Notes: a model not told the origin generated them from the sequence alone. 64,000 nucleotides of DNA from an uncultured Verrucomicrobia subdivision 3 bacterium (GCA_903922735.1 CAIXUZ010000072.1:1-64000), one strand, 5' to 3'; counted from the stretch's first letter, positions 53,396 through 61,639 are shown. Program-made: numbers and translations.

Positions 53396-53429
53396 AAAAA
53401 CCCACGGCTGGCAACGGCCGTGGGTTTTT
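53396..53429 (+). terminator. Attenuator terminator before ilvB
   Basis: Perfect 13-bp stem (53396-53408 with 53417-53429) with an 8-base loop, followed by a T-run, 37 bases upstream of the ilvB ATG. Its 5' arm CCCACGGC (53401-53408) can pair at 7 of 8 positions with GCCGTTGG at 53364-53371 in the leader frame, which would prevent terminator formation. That is the antiterminator expected if a ribosome stalls on the Val codons. Confidence 0.85.
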
Positions 53430-53466
53430 TAATCGCCTGCGCCGAGCCGCCACAACCAAACCTAGT

Positions 53467-55356
53467 ATGAGCAAAGCAACTGAATCCGCCCCCAAAAAGA
53501 AATCGTCCGCCGCCCGCGCAGAAGTCGGGAAGGCCATGTTCGGACGTGATATTCTCGTTGAAGCCCTTGAGCGCGAGGGCGTGGACGTCATTTTTGCCTA
53601 TCCCGGCGGCGCGAGCATGGAAATCCATCAGGCGCTGACCACGTCCAAAAAGATCCGCACCATTCTCCCGCGCCATGAGCAGGGCGGCAGTTTTGCGGCG
53701 GAAGGCTACGCCCGCGTGACCGGCAAGGCCGGCGTGTGCCTCACCACCAGCGGCCCCGGCGCGACGAACCTCGTCACCGCCATCGCCGACGCCTACATGG
53801 ATTCCACGCCGCTGGTCGCCATCACCGGCCAGGTGAATCTGAACATGATCGGCCGCAGCGCGTTTCAGGAAACGGACATGATCGGCCTGACGCTGCCCAT
53901 CGTGAAGCACAGCTATCTCGTCACCGATGTGAACGACTTGCCGCGCATCGTGAAAGAGGCTTTTTATATCGCGCAATCCGGGCGCCCGGGCCCGGTGGTC
54001 ATTGATATTCCCAAAAACATCCAGCAGGCGAAGACGCAGCCAGTCTGGCCGACCTTGGAGCAGATCAAGAAAGGTTTGCCGGGTTACAATCAGCCGGATT
54101 TGAAGGCGGATGAAGTGGCGTTGAACGAAATCATCGGCCTTATCGAAAAAGCGGAACGCCCCGTGATCTACTGCGGCGGCGGTATTGTTAGCAGCGGTGC
54201 GGCGGCCGAACTCAAAAAGTTTGCCGAAGCCACGAACATCCCGGTGACGACGACCCTGATGGGCATCGGCGGTTTTCCGGAGATGCATCCGCTTTCCCTG
54301 CGCTGGCTGGGCATGCACGGTTCCGCCACGGCTAATTGGGCGGTGAACGGCGAATACGAATACCGCAAAAAATTCACGGACCCGCTGGTGAAGCTCAAGG
54401 ACGGCGCGGATCTGCTGCTCGCGTTCGGCGTGCGCTTCGATGACCGCGTGACCGGCAAGTTTGAGGAATTCTGCAAAAACGGCACCATTGTTCATCTCGA
54501 CATTGACGCCTCGGAATTGAACAAGAACCGCAAGGCGAACCTCCCGATTATTGGAGACATCAAGGATGCGCTCACCCGCTTGAACAAGCTCGTCGCGAAG
54601 CGCCCGGCGCCGAAGAAGCACGCCGCGTGGCTGGCGCAGATTGATGAATGGAAGCAGAAAGCTCCGTTCGCCTACCGCATCACGCCCGAGATCGCCAACA
54701 GCGACCACATGGTTGACCACATGCAGGGCAAGGAGAGCGAAGTCATCCTCCAGCAGATGGTGGTTGAGGAGCTTTACCACGCCACGAAGGGTGACGCCTA
54801 TATCACCACCGGCGTGGGCCAGCACCAGATGTGGGCCGCGCAGTGGTATAAATACAAGTTTCCCCGCCAGCTCGTCACCAGCGGCGGCCTCGGCTCGATG
54901 GGCTACGGCCTGCCCGCCGCGCTCGGCGTGAAAGTCGCGCATCCCGACAAGCAGGTCGTGGATATTGACGGTGACGGCTCTTTCCTGATGAATATTCAGG
55001 AACTGGCCACCGCGCACGTTGAGAAGATCAACATCAAGGCCATCATCCTGAACAACCAGCACCTCGGCATGGTGGTGCAATGGGAGGATAATTTCTATCA
55101 GGGCAACCGCGGGCACACCTATCTCGGCGACCCGAAACATCGCCCGGAGATTTATCCCGACTACGTCCGCGTCTGCAATTCCTTCGGCGTGAAATGCGAG
55201 CGCGTGATGTTCAAGAAGGATTTGCGCGCCGCCATGCAGCGGATGCTGGACGCCGACGAACCTTACGTCCTCGACGTCGTGGTGCCCTACAGCACGCACG
55301 TCATTCCGTTCATTCCCGCCGGCCGCACGGTGGCGGATATGATTTGGAAGCCGTAA
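53467..55356 (+). CDS. ilvB: Acetolactate synthase large subunit
   Basis: TPP-dependent enzyme making acetolactate/acetohydroxybutyrate for valine, leucine and isoleucine. It has 629 residues, slightly longer than average, with a Lys/Ala-rich N-terminal extension of about 20. Motifs: VIFAYPGGASMEIHQAL, catalytic Glu in HEQGGSFAAEGYAR (near 71), TSGPGATNLVT, FAD-region VLGAFGVRFDDRVTG-like AFGVRFDDRVTGKF, and TPP motif GDGSFLMN near 502. No small regulatory subunit gene follows. Its expression is probably governed by the leader and terminator at 53310-53429. Confidence 0.94.
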   Translation: MSKATESAPKKKSSAARAEVGKAMFGRDILVEALEREGVDVIFAYPGGASMEIHQALTTSKKIRTILPRHEQGGSFAAEGYARVTGKAGVCLTTSGPGATNLVTAIADAYMDSTPLVAITGQVNLNMIGRSAFQETDMIGLTLPIVKHSYLVTDVNDLPRIVKEAFYIAQSGRPGPVVIDIPKNIQQAKTQPVWPTLEQIKKGLPGYNQPDLKADEVALNEIIGLIEKAERPVIYCGGGIVSSGAAAELKKFAEATNIPVTTTLMGIGGFPEMHPLSLRWLGMHGSATANWAVNGEYEYRKKFTDPLVKLKDGADLLLAFGVRFDDRVTGKFEEFCKNGTIVHLDIDASELNKNRKANLPIIGDIKDALTRLNKLVAKRPAPKKHAAWLAQIDEWKQKAPFAYRITPEIANSDHMVDHMQGKESEVILQQMVVEELYHATKGDAYITTGVGQHQMWAAQWYKYKFPRQLVTSGGLGSMGYGLPAALGVKVAHPDKQVVDIDGDGSFLMNIQELATAHVEKINIKAIILNNQHLGMVVQWEDNFYQGNRGHTYLGDPKHRPEIYPDYVRVCNSFGVKCERVMFKKDLRAAMQRMLDADEPYVLDVVVPYSTHVIPFIPAGRTVADMIWKP

Positions 55357-55376
55357 AAGATATAAACCGGTAAATA

Positions 55377-55403
55377 CCCTCTTCCCAATTTATGGGAAGA
55401 GGG
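55377..55403 (+). terminator. Rho-independent terminator after ilvB
   Basis: CCCTCTTCCC and GGGAAGAGGG form a 10-bp stem with a 7-base loop, followed by CTTTTGTTT. It lies 20 bases after the ilvB stop. Confidence 0.92.
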
Positions 55404-55485
55404 CTTTTGTTTAATCCGTTTCCTGTCGGCTGTAAATTTTTCGGCAAACACTTGTCCGGCGACTCGCATTTTGCCAGACTGCGGC

Positions 55486-56322
55486 ATGATTCACGATGCC
55501 ATCCGCCGCACTCCGCGTCCGCAGGACCTGGTCGGCATGTCCACGCAGGAACAGCGCGACACCTTTCACATCTCCGGCCTTTTTGTCCCCGGCGAACTCG
55601 TCGCGCATTTCACCGACCTCGACCGCCTGGTGGTCGGCGGCGTGATGCCGGCCGGCAAGCCCGTTGAGCTGCCGAACCACAAGGAAACCGGCCGCGCCTT
55701 TTTCCTCGAACGCCGCGAGCTCGGCGCCATCAATGTTGGCGGAGCGGGGAAGGTCATTGCTGACGGTCAGACCTTCGCGCTCGACAATAAGGACTGCGTT
55801 TATCTGCCCATGGGAACGAAGTCCGTTTCTTTCACGAGCGATGATGCGAAGCATCCCGCGAAGTTTTATCTCCTCTCCTGTCCCGCCCACGCGCCGCATC
55901 CGATGCGCCTGATGAAATCCTCCGAGGCCGCGCCGGTGAATCTTGGCGCCCAGGAAACCGCCAACAAGCGGACGATTTACAAATTCATCCATCAGGGCGG
56001 CATCCAAAGCTGCCAGCTGGTCATGGGCCTGACGGCCTTGGAGCCGGGCAGCGTCTGGAATTCCTTTCCGTCGCACACGCACTGGCGGCGCACGGAGATT
56101 TATTTTTACTTCGACCTCGGCGACAAGGTGCTCACGCATTTCTATGGCGAGCCGCAGGAGACGCGGCATTTGTTTCTGCACAACGACGAGGTGGCGCTGT
56201 CGCCGAACTGGTCCATGCACTTCGGCTGCGGCACCGGCAATTACAAATTCATCTGGGGCATGGCCGGCGAAAACCAGGTGTTCGACGACATGGACGCCGT
56301 GAAGCCGGCGGATTTGCGGTAA
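55486..56322 (+). CDS. kduI: 5-dehydro-4-deoxy-D-glucuronate isomerase
   Basis: Isomerises 4-deoxy-L-threo-5-hexosulose uronate to 3-deoxy-D-glycero-2,5-hexodiulosonate in the breakdown of pectin and other uronate polymers. It starts at ATG 55486 and has 278 residues. The cupin metal site is in SHTHWRRTEIYFYFDL (His197, His199, Glu204), with a further His in the C-terminal HFGCGTGNYKFIW region; GKPVELPNHKETGRAFFLERRE is a family segment. Its partner kduD follows 30 bases downstream, the usual pair. Confidence 0.94.
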   Translation: MIHDAIRRTPRPQDLVGMSTQEQRDTFHISGLFVPGELVAHFTDLDRLVVGGVMPAGKPVELPNHKETGRAFFLERRELGAINVGGAGKVIADGQTFALDNKDCVYLPMGTKSVSFTSDDAKHPAKFYLLSCPAHAPHPMRLMKSSEAAPVNLGAQETANKRTIYKFIHQGGIQSCQLVMGLTALEPGSVWNSFPSHTHWRRTEIYFYFDLGDKVLTHFYGEPQETRHLFLHNDEVALSPNWSMHFGCGTGNYKFIWGMAGENQVFDDMDAVKPADLR

Positions 56323-56352
56323 ACTTTAATTCACATCAGCTCAAAAATATTT

Positions 56353-57135
56353 ATGGAAACCAAACGATTCACCAATAAAGTGGCTATCATCACCGGCGCC
56401 AGCCGGGGCATCGGGCAGGGCATCGCACTGGCCTTCGCCCGCGAAGGCGCGCACGTCGTCAGCGTGGACATCGGCGACCAGACCGAGACCGGCAACAAGG
56501 CCAAGGCGCTCGGCGCGAAGTTCAACTGCTACACCGAGGACTTCGGCAAGCTCAACCAGAAAGCCGCCGCCGATCTCATCGCTAAAATCCTTGCCGACAC
56601 CGGCCGCGTGGACATCCTCGTGAACAACGCCGGCATCATCCGCCGTGCGCCCATCGTGGATCATCCCGAGGCCGACTGGAACGCGCTCCTGCAGATCAAT
56701 TTGTCCGCGCCGTTCTTTCTCACGCAGGCCGTGGCCAAGTGGTGGCTCACCGGCGGGCGCGAAAAATCCCCGGCGGATGCCCGGCTCAAGGTCGTCAACA
56801 TCGCCTCGATGCTGTCCTTTCAGGGCGGCATCTTTGTGCCCGGCTACACTGCCGCCAAGAGCGGCATCGCGGGCATCACCAAGGCGTTTGCCAACGAGCT
56901 GGCCAAGGAGCGCTGCAATTTCAACGCCATCGCCCCCGGCTACGTCGCCACCGAGAACACGCGCCCGCTCCGCGAGGACGAGAAGCGCAGCGAATCCATT
57001 CTGGCGCGCATCCCGGAAAACCGCTGGGCCGAACCGGCGGACATCGCGGAACCCATCCTGTTCCTCGCCTCCAAGGACGCCGACTACATGAACGGCACCA
57101 TCATGAACGTTGACGGCGGCTGGCTGGCGCGGTAA
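56353..57135 (+). CDS. kduD: 2-deoxy-D-gluconate 3-dehydrogenase / KDG 5-dehydrogenase (SDR)
   Basis: Short-chain dehydrogenase, the step after KduI. NAD-binding GASRGIGQGIAL is at residues 14-25, NNAGI near 91, the catalytic Tyr165 and Lys169 are in YTAAKSGIAG, and DGGW is near the C-terminus. Length 260, as expected. Its identity is given mostly by the adjacent kduI; on sequence alone another SDR with the same fold could fit. It ends before the terminator at 57157-57186. Confidence 0.9.
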   Translation: METKRFTNKVAIITGASRGIGQGIALAFAREGAHVVSVDIGDQTETGNKAKALGAKFNCYTEDFGKLNQKAAADLIAKILADTGRVDILVNNAGIIRRAPIVDHPEADWNALLQINLSAPFFLTQAVAKWWLTGGREKSPADARLKVVNIASMLSFQGGIFVPGYTAAKSGIAGITKAFANELAKERCNFNAIAPGYVATENTRPLREDEKRSESILARIPENRWAEPADIAEPILFLASKDADYMNGTIMNVDGGWLAR

Positions 57136-57156
57136 ACAATTCTTTCCGATAAGAAC

Positions 57157-57186
57157 GAACGGCGCGGAAGCAATTCCGCGCCGTTC
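57157..57186 (+). terminator. Rho-independent terminator after kduD
   Basis: A perfect 13-bp GC-rich stem (57157-57169 with 57174-57186) with a GCAA tetraloop, followed by TGTTTTGTT. It lies 21 bases after the kduD stop. Confidence 0.92.
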
Positions 57187-57231
57187 TGTTTTGTTGGAGA
57201 ATCCTGCTAGGCTTGGCAGCCGGTCTCCGGA

Positions 57232-57510
57232 TTAGGAGGCCACGTCGTTATATTTACTCTCGTGCTTCCTTCCCAAATAAAGGATGACGCCTTCACAACA
57301 CAAAAGAGCTACGAATACAACCCCGGTGAATGTGAACTGCTGCAAGGCGACGTGATTTGCAGCGAGCCTATCCTCTTGCTGCAAGGCGGCTATGCTTTCA
57401 GGTGAATGGTATTTTGCTAAAGCTTTCATCGCAGCCGCTCGCTCCGCCGCTCGATACGGTATCTTGGCGAGATTGACTGGCCGAAGCGTGAACTGCATCA
57501 CGAAAAACAA
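57232..57510 (-). CDS. Small single-pass membrane protein of unknown function
   Basis: A 92-residue frame with ATG 57510 and more AT-rich composition than its neighbours. Residues about 60-82 form a membrane helix (FTFTGVVFVALLCCEGVILY), preceded by a soluble basic and helical part. There is no recognisable family. Support is moderate: a single clean frame with a plausible helix, but no operon partner. An alternative ATG is at residue 5 (MQFTLRP). Confidence 0.45.
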   Translation of the reverse strand: MFFVMQFTLRPVNLAKIPYRAAERAAAMKALAKYHSPESIAALQQEDRLAANHVALQQFTFTGVVFVALLCCEGVILYLGRKHESKYNDVAS

Positions 57511-57712
57511 CTACACGACGATAACTAGGGCAAGCACGACTATAAGGCGCAATCTTTTCATGGCGTTGTAAGTGGCCTAGCCTCTAGCTAGTCAAACTTG
57601 TTTGCGGACTATCGTGGAACAATTGAAAACGCTAGGCCTGCGGGAAAAGGCTGGCAAGCCGAAAGCGGCGTTAAATTCATTTGGTTTTGCCGAGCGCCCG
57701 CCGCGTGGACCG

Positions 57713-57738
57713 GTAGGGCGGGCAGTCCGCTGCCCGCC
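57713..57738 (+). repeat. GTAG hairpin (REP-like)
   Basis: GTAG is followed directly by GGCGGGCAG tccg CTGCCCGCC, a 9-bp perfect stem with a 4-base loop. A GTAG next to a hairpin is the mark of one class of REP elements. A second small palindrome, GCGCC gta GGCGC, follows at about 57746-57758. Confidence 0.75.
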
Positions 57739-57766
57739 GTGTTCAGCGCCGTAGGCGCGACAGCAA

Positions 57767-57917
57767 GTAGCCCACGGCGTCAGCCGTGGGTTAATCGTCC
57801 GGGAACGATTCAAGCCCCGGATGGGGCGGCAGAAAACCAACGGCCAGCCCTGCTTTCGCCCCGTCCGGGGCTAAATGATTCCGCCAACCCAAACCCACGG
57901 CTGACGCCGTGGGCTAC
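57767..57917. repeat. BIME-like composite of inverted GTAG hairpins
   Basis: The left unit is GTAG + CCCACGG cgtcag CCGTGGG (57767-57790). The right unit is its inverted copy, CCCACGG ctgacg CCGTGGG + CTAC (57894-57917). Between them, AGCCCCGGATGGGGCG (57813-57828) and CGCCCCGTCCGGGGCT (57857-57872) form a 16-bp inverted repeat with one G-U. This symmetrical layout is that of a bacterial interspersed mosaic element. Confidence 0.9.
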
Positions 57918-57970
57918 TATCGTTCGCTGCTCCGCAGCTTTCCATTTCCATTACCCCGCCCACCCCGCCC

Positions 57971-57998
57971 ACTGTCGCTTTTTGACCATTTTCGGGGG
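57971..57998 (-). repeat. 28-bp core motif, copy B
   Basis: Reverse complement of this segment matches the core at 47253-47280 at 27 of 28 positions. On the minus strand it lies 71 bases past the end of array B, and the BIME at 57767-57917 follows 53 bases further on. Confidence 0.95.
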
Positions 57999-58069
57999 CT
58001 GGGAGGGGTTTTTCCGCGTTTTTGACACATTTTGAGCCATTTTTGCCGTTTCCGGTCACCAGATTGCCG

Positions 58070-58405
58070 GCAATGGTGGCGGGATTGCTGGCAATGGTGG
58101 CGGGATTGCTGGCAATGGTGGCGGGATTGCTGGCAATGGCGGCGGGACTGCTGGCAATGGTGGCGGGACTGCGAGCAATGGCGGCGGGACTGCCGTGTCT
58201 GGCGAGACGAACGGCGTGTCTGGCGGCAGGACTGGAGGATTTGGTGAGATTATTGGAGGGGCTGGTGGAATTCTTGGAGGAGCTAGCGGCGCGAACGGAG
58301 GGGCTGGTGAGAATATTGGAGGAGCCAGCGGAATTCTTGGAGGGGCTGGCGAGATTTACGGAGGATCTGGCGGCACGAGCGGAGGAGTTGGTGGAATTTA
58401 CGGAG
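58070..58405. repeat. Array B: sixteen exact 21-bp units in three subtypes
   Basis: Sixteen consecutive 21-bp units with no insertion or deletion. There are six of the GCAATGGTGGCGGGATTGCTG-type (quoted in part: GCAATGG at 58070, 58091, 58112, 58133, 58154 and 58175). Two begin TGTCTGGCG (58196, 58217). Eight have the pattern GRNYTGGYG...GGAG (58238-58405). In the rsmI frame the last eight read as heptads such as D-L-V-R-L-L-E and G-L-V-E-F-L-E. All forward frames are open through most of the array. The array reads continuously in frame into rsmI. Confidence 0.97.
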
Positions 58406-58495
58406 GAGCCGGTTGCCGCGCTTAAAAGTTGTTCTCCCTCAAACCCTCCACGGATTCCGGTTTATTTCACGCCGCATTTCTGTTTAAGTCAAGCC

Positions 58496-59200
58496 ATGGA
58501 CGCCGCCCCATTGCCGCCGCTCACGCCCAGCACGCTTTACCTCGTCGCCACGCCGATTGGCAATCTGGAGGACATCACGCTCCGCGCCCTGCGCGTCCTC
58601 CGCGAGTGCGACGTGGTCGCCGCCGAGGACACGCGCCGTTCCGGCCAGTTGCTCCGGCATTTTGAAATCTCCAAGCCGCTGTTGAGCTATTTCCAGTTCA
58701 ACGAGGCCAGGCGCAGCGAGGAAATCATCGAGCGTCTCCGGCGGGGCGAGAAAGTCGCGCTGGTCACGGACGCCGGCAGCCCCGGCATCAGCGATCCCGG
58801 GGAGCGCGTGGTGAAAACCGCCATCGCCGCCGGTTTCCGCGTGGAAGCCGTGGTCGGCGCCTGCGCGCTGGTCGGCGCGCTCACCGCGAGTGGCTTGCCG
58901 ACGGAGGAGTTTCATTTCGTCGGTTTTCTCCCGCATAAATCCGGCCAGCGGCGGAATCAACTGGAATCGCTCAAGACGGTTCCCGGCACGCTGGTGTTCT
59001 ACGAATCGCCGTATCGCATCGAGAAGTTGCTGGGCGAGCTGAACGAGGTTTATCCCGAACGCGACGTGGTGCTGGCGCGAGAGCTGACGAAGAAGTTTGA
59101 GGAATTTCTGCGTGGCAAACCGGCAGAGCTGCTCGCAATCGCGCAAAAGCGGAGTCTGAAAGGGGAGTTTGTGGTACTGGTGGCGCCGCCGGCGGTTTGA
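58496..59200 (+). CDS. rsmI: 16S rRNA (cytidine-2'-O)-methyltransferase
   Basis: Methylates the 2'-O of C1402 in 16S rRNA with SAM. From ATG 58496 the protein has 234 residues: LYLVATPIGNLEDITLRALR at the N-terminus, AAEDTRRSGQLLRHF, LVTDAGSPGISDPGERVV, YESPYRIEKLLGEL and LARELTKKFEEF are all family motifs, but the usual tail of about 40 residues is missing. The reading frame is open for 158 more codons upstream, through array B to a TTG at 58022. I treat that as a by-product of the 21-bp period, since ATG 58496 gives a normal N-terminus. Confidence 0.93.
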   Translation: MDAAPLPPLTPSTLYLVATPIGNLEDITLRALRVLRECDVVAAEDTRRSGQLLRHFEISKPLLSYFQFNEARRSEEIIERLRRGEKVALVTDAGSPGISDPGERVVKTAIAAGFRVEAVVGACALVGALTASGLPTEEFHFVGFLPHKSGQRRNQLESLKTVPGTLVFYESPYRIEKLLGELNEVYPERDVVLARELTKKFEEFLRGKPAELLAIAQKRSLKGEFVVLVAPPAV

Positions 59201-59207
59201 AGACGGT

Positions 59208-60017
59208 TTACGGCTTCAGCTTCGGGAAAAATTCTTCCGCGGTCCGGCAGGTCGCTGCGCTTAACTCATCAAGCGAACACAGTTTCACCTGCGCGACGGT
59301 TTCGGAGATTTCCTTCACGAACGCTGGCTCGCAGCGTTTGCCGCGATACGGCACCGGCGCGAGATACGGGCAATCCGTTTCCAGCATAAACCTGTCCAGC
59401 GGTGTGGCAGCCACGGCGTCGCGGATATTCTGGCCGTTCTTGAAGGTGACGATGCCGGTGTAGCTGACGAGCGAGCCGATCGCCAAAATCTGTTGCAGCC
59501 GTTCCACGCTTTCGCCGTAGCAATGAAATACGCCGCGCGTTTTGCCGGTGAAAGTTTTGAGCTGCGCCAGCGTATCGTCGAACGAAGCGCGCTGGTGGAT
59601 GATGCAGTTCAAATCAAGTTCGACGGCGACTTCGAGCTGCTGCTGGAATATTTCCGCCTGCCGGTTTTTGAAGTGGGTGTCGTCGGCCGCCGTGCCGCCG
59701 TTCGCGCCCGGCATGCGAAAATAATCAAGGCCGGTTTCGCCGATGGCGACGACTTTGGGATGCCGGGCAAGTTCGCGCAGGGCGGGGCGGAGGTCGGCGG
59801 GAGCTTCGAGCGCTTCGTTGGGATGCCAGCCGACCGCGGCGTAGATGGCCGGATGTTTTTCAGCGAGCGCCACCGCGCGGCGGCTGCTCTCGAGGCTGGT
59901 GCCGATGGAAATGATTTTGGCGATCCCGGCGGCCTGGGCGCGGGCGATGACTTCTGGAAAATCCTTTTCGTATTCCGGATAATCCAGATGCGCGTGGGTG
60001 TCGTAGAAGACGGGCAT
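59208..60017 (-). CDS. tatD: TatD-family metal-dependent hydrolase (DNase)
   Basis: TatD-type metal-dependent hydrolase with probable 3'-5' exonuclease activity. From ATG 60017 it has 269 residues. Metal ligands are in YDTHAHLDYPEY at the start, GETGLDYF near 95, a His in CIIHQRAS near 134, and FHCYGES near 160; the Asp in LETDCPYLAP near 212 completes the site. It ends 8 bases past the rsmI stop in convergent orientation. Its ATG lies 5 bases after the TIGR03790 gene, so the two are probably co-transcribed. Confidence 0.92.
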   Translation of the reverse strand: MPVFYDTHAHLDYPEYEKDFPEVIARAQAAGIAKIISIGTSLESSRRAVALAEKHPAIYAAVGWHPNEALEAPADLRPALRELARHPKVVAIGETGLDYFRMPGANGGTAADDTHFKNRQAEIFQQQLEVAVELDLNCIIHQRASFDDTLAQLKTFTGKTRGVFHCYGESVERLQQILAIGSLVSYTGIVTFKNGQNIRDAVAATPLDRFMLETDCPYLAPVPYRGKRCEPAFVKEISETVAQVKLCSLDELSAATCRTAEEFFPKLKP

Positions 60018-60021
60018 GGAA

Positions 60022-61638
60022 TCAGGGTTTTTTGGCGGCGAGCTTTTCTTCCAGCGATTTGATCTTGGCGGCGATGGAATCTTTTCCCGGATAATCAGGC
60101 TTCTCGGCGAGCAGTGCGTAGTAGTCTTCCAAAGCTTCGCTATCACGTTGCTGGGAAAGGAATTTATCCGCGAGTGTCAGCCGGAGGCGAACGCGTTGTT
60201 GGGGTGAGGGGTGAAGTTTTAACGCCGTCTGCCACGCGCTGATGGCGGAACCCGGCTTGCCGAGCGCTGCATAAAGCTGGCCGAGCTTTTCATTCAGAAC
60301 GGCACTGCGTTGCGTTTCGAGAATGGTTTGAAGAAATTGGGCCAGTTGCGGTTCGCGCATCCCGCGGGCGAGATCGAGGCAAATGAGCCGGTCAAACGAC
60401 CATTCGATGAGCGGATTTTTGGTCCGGGCCAGGTGGGCGTGCAGTTCCGGCAGGGATTTTTTCAGGAACGGCTGATACAGCGGATCGCCGATGACCGTGT
60501 TTTGCCAGGACAAGGCGAGTTGCGATGCCCACGCGGCTTCGCCGAACGTGAAGCCATTGCCCAGCGCCTGCAAAAAGAAGGCGATGTTCGGCGTGAACTG
60601 AAGATAGGGTTCATAGACGCAGCCCATCGTGCACGTCGCGCCTTTGGCGAGCAGCGGTCCGCACCAGTAACGGTCGCTACTGCGCAAGGTGGCGGCGCTG
60701 AACGAATGCAGGTGATAGGCAATTGCGCCAGGCATGAATTCCACCTGCGGCTGCGCAAACGGCCCGGACGCATGCCCGTCATACCAGCCGGCATAAATGG
60801 CGATATGGCTCATCGGAAACGAGGCTGGCAGCGTTGCGGCGTTGGTGTCGGTTTCAACTTCAAAACCGAGTTGCCGGCAGAGTTCCGCGCCGCCTAAAAT
60901 CCATTCGTCGCCCACATGATAATTGGTGTCCGCTTTGCTCAAGCCGCGGGCGTCAAAATACGCGCGGCCCCACAAGCCATCCCGTTCCGCGGCCAGCGCC
61001 TTGTCTACCAGCCTCAAAGCGATGTCCGCCGTCGGCCCATCCAGGCGCGAGACGAGCAGGATGCCGTTGGTGGGATTCATCAAGGCGTGGTTGGTGATGG
61101 CGTAAAACCGATTGGGCAGGGGGCCGGTCAGCGGCACCTTCATCTTGATGAGCGGCAGCCAGGCCAGTTCGGAGTCCACGGCCGCCTCGTTGTGATTGAA
61201 TTCTTTGCGGGGGTTGGCCTCGGGCGTTTCTTCCACCGCAGTGGACGGGGCGATTTTCAGCGGTACGCCGTAGCACAGGACCGCGTAGCGGATTTTTGAT
61301 TCGATCACGCGATGTTCCACCTGTGGCGGGCCGCCGTTGGTGGCCGGAGGGAAAGTCATGTTGCCGAACTTCCACAGCTTGGCCGCTGCGAGTTTTTCGG
61401 CCAGCGGTTTTTGCAGCGTATCCGTGAAGTCCTGGCGGGTCATCACCTCTTCGGTGGTCAGCGCCAATCCAAAAATCTGGCCGGCCGGCACCTGGCGCGC
61501 CACGGCATAATGCTCGGCGACGGCTTTCGATTCCGGCAGCATGGAATTATAAACCACCACGACTTCCTCGCCGCCGGCGTAAATCAGCAGCGGCAGGAGC
61601 CATAAAAATAGATTTCCCCAGCGGATGATTTTTTTCAT
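60022..61638 (-). CDS. TIGR03790-family exported protein
   Basis: A 538-residue protein with a signal peptide (RWGNLFLWLLPLLIYAG). I recognise the TIGR03790-type pattern: VVVVYNSMLPESKAVAEHYA at the start, IRYAVLCYGVPLKI in the middle, and GPLLAKGATCTMGCVYEPYL...F with GFTFGEAAW near 380. The family is known from Planctomycetes, Verrucomicrobia and Acidobacteria; its function is unknown to me. A C-terminal TPR-like region (about 420-535) is present. It lies between tatD and an MBL-fold gene, all on the minus strand with spacings of 1-4 bases. Confidence 0.87.
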   Translation of the reverse strand: MKKIIRWGNLFLWLLPLLIYAGGEEVVVVYNSMLPESKAVAEHYAVARQVPAGQIFGLALTTEEVMTRQDFTDTLQKPLAEKLAAAKLWKFGNMTFPPATNGGPPQVEHRVIESKIRYAVLCYGVPLKIAPSTAVEETPEANPRKEFNHNEAAVDSELAWLPLIKMKVPLTGPLPNRFYAITNHALMNPTNGILLVSRLDGPTADIALRLVDKALAAERDGLWGRAYFDARGLSKADTNYHVGDEWILGGAELCRQLGFEVETDTNAATLPASFPMSHIAIYAGWYDGHASGPFAQPQVEFMPGAIAYHLHSFSAATLRSSDRYWCGPLLAKGATCTMGCVYEPYLQFTPNIAFFLQALGNGFTFGEAAWASQLALSWQNTVIGDPLYQPFLKKSLPELHAHLARTKNPLIEWSFDRLICLDLARGMREPQLAQFLQTILETQRSAVLNEKLGQLYAALGKPGSAISAWQTALKLHPSPQQRVRLRLTLADKFLSQQRDSEALEDYYALLAEKPDYPGKDSIAAKIKSLEEKLAAKKP

Positions 61639-61639
61639 G

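Larger units (their letters stand above)
57511..58495. other. Repeat island between the small membrane protein and rsmI
   Basis: Nearly a kilobase without a convincing gene. It holds a GTAG hairpin at 57713-57738, a BIME-like pair at 57767-57917, the 28-bp core motif copy B, and array B. The 58406-58495 stretch between array and rsmI is ordinary sequence with no clear promoter. Frames that look open here are explained by the 21-bp period. Confidence 0.7.

Noticed and set aside
58195-58425. Gly-rich frame (GGAGGILGGASG-like) through array B
   Set aside because: It starts at a GTG inside the array and is one of three forward frames left open by the period; there is no upstream start.
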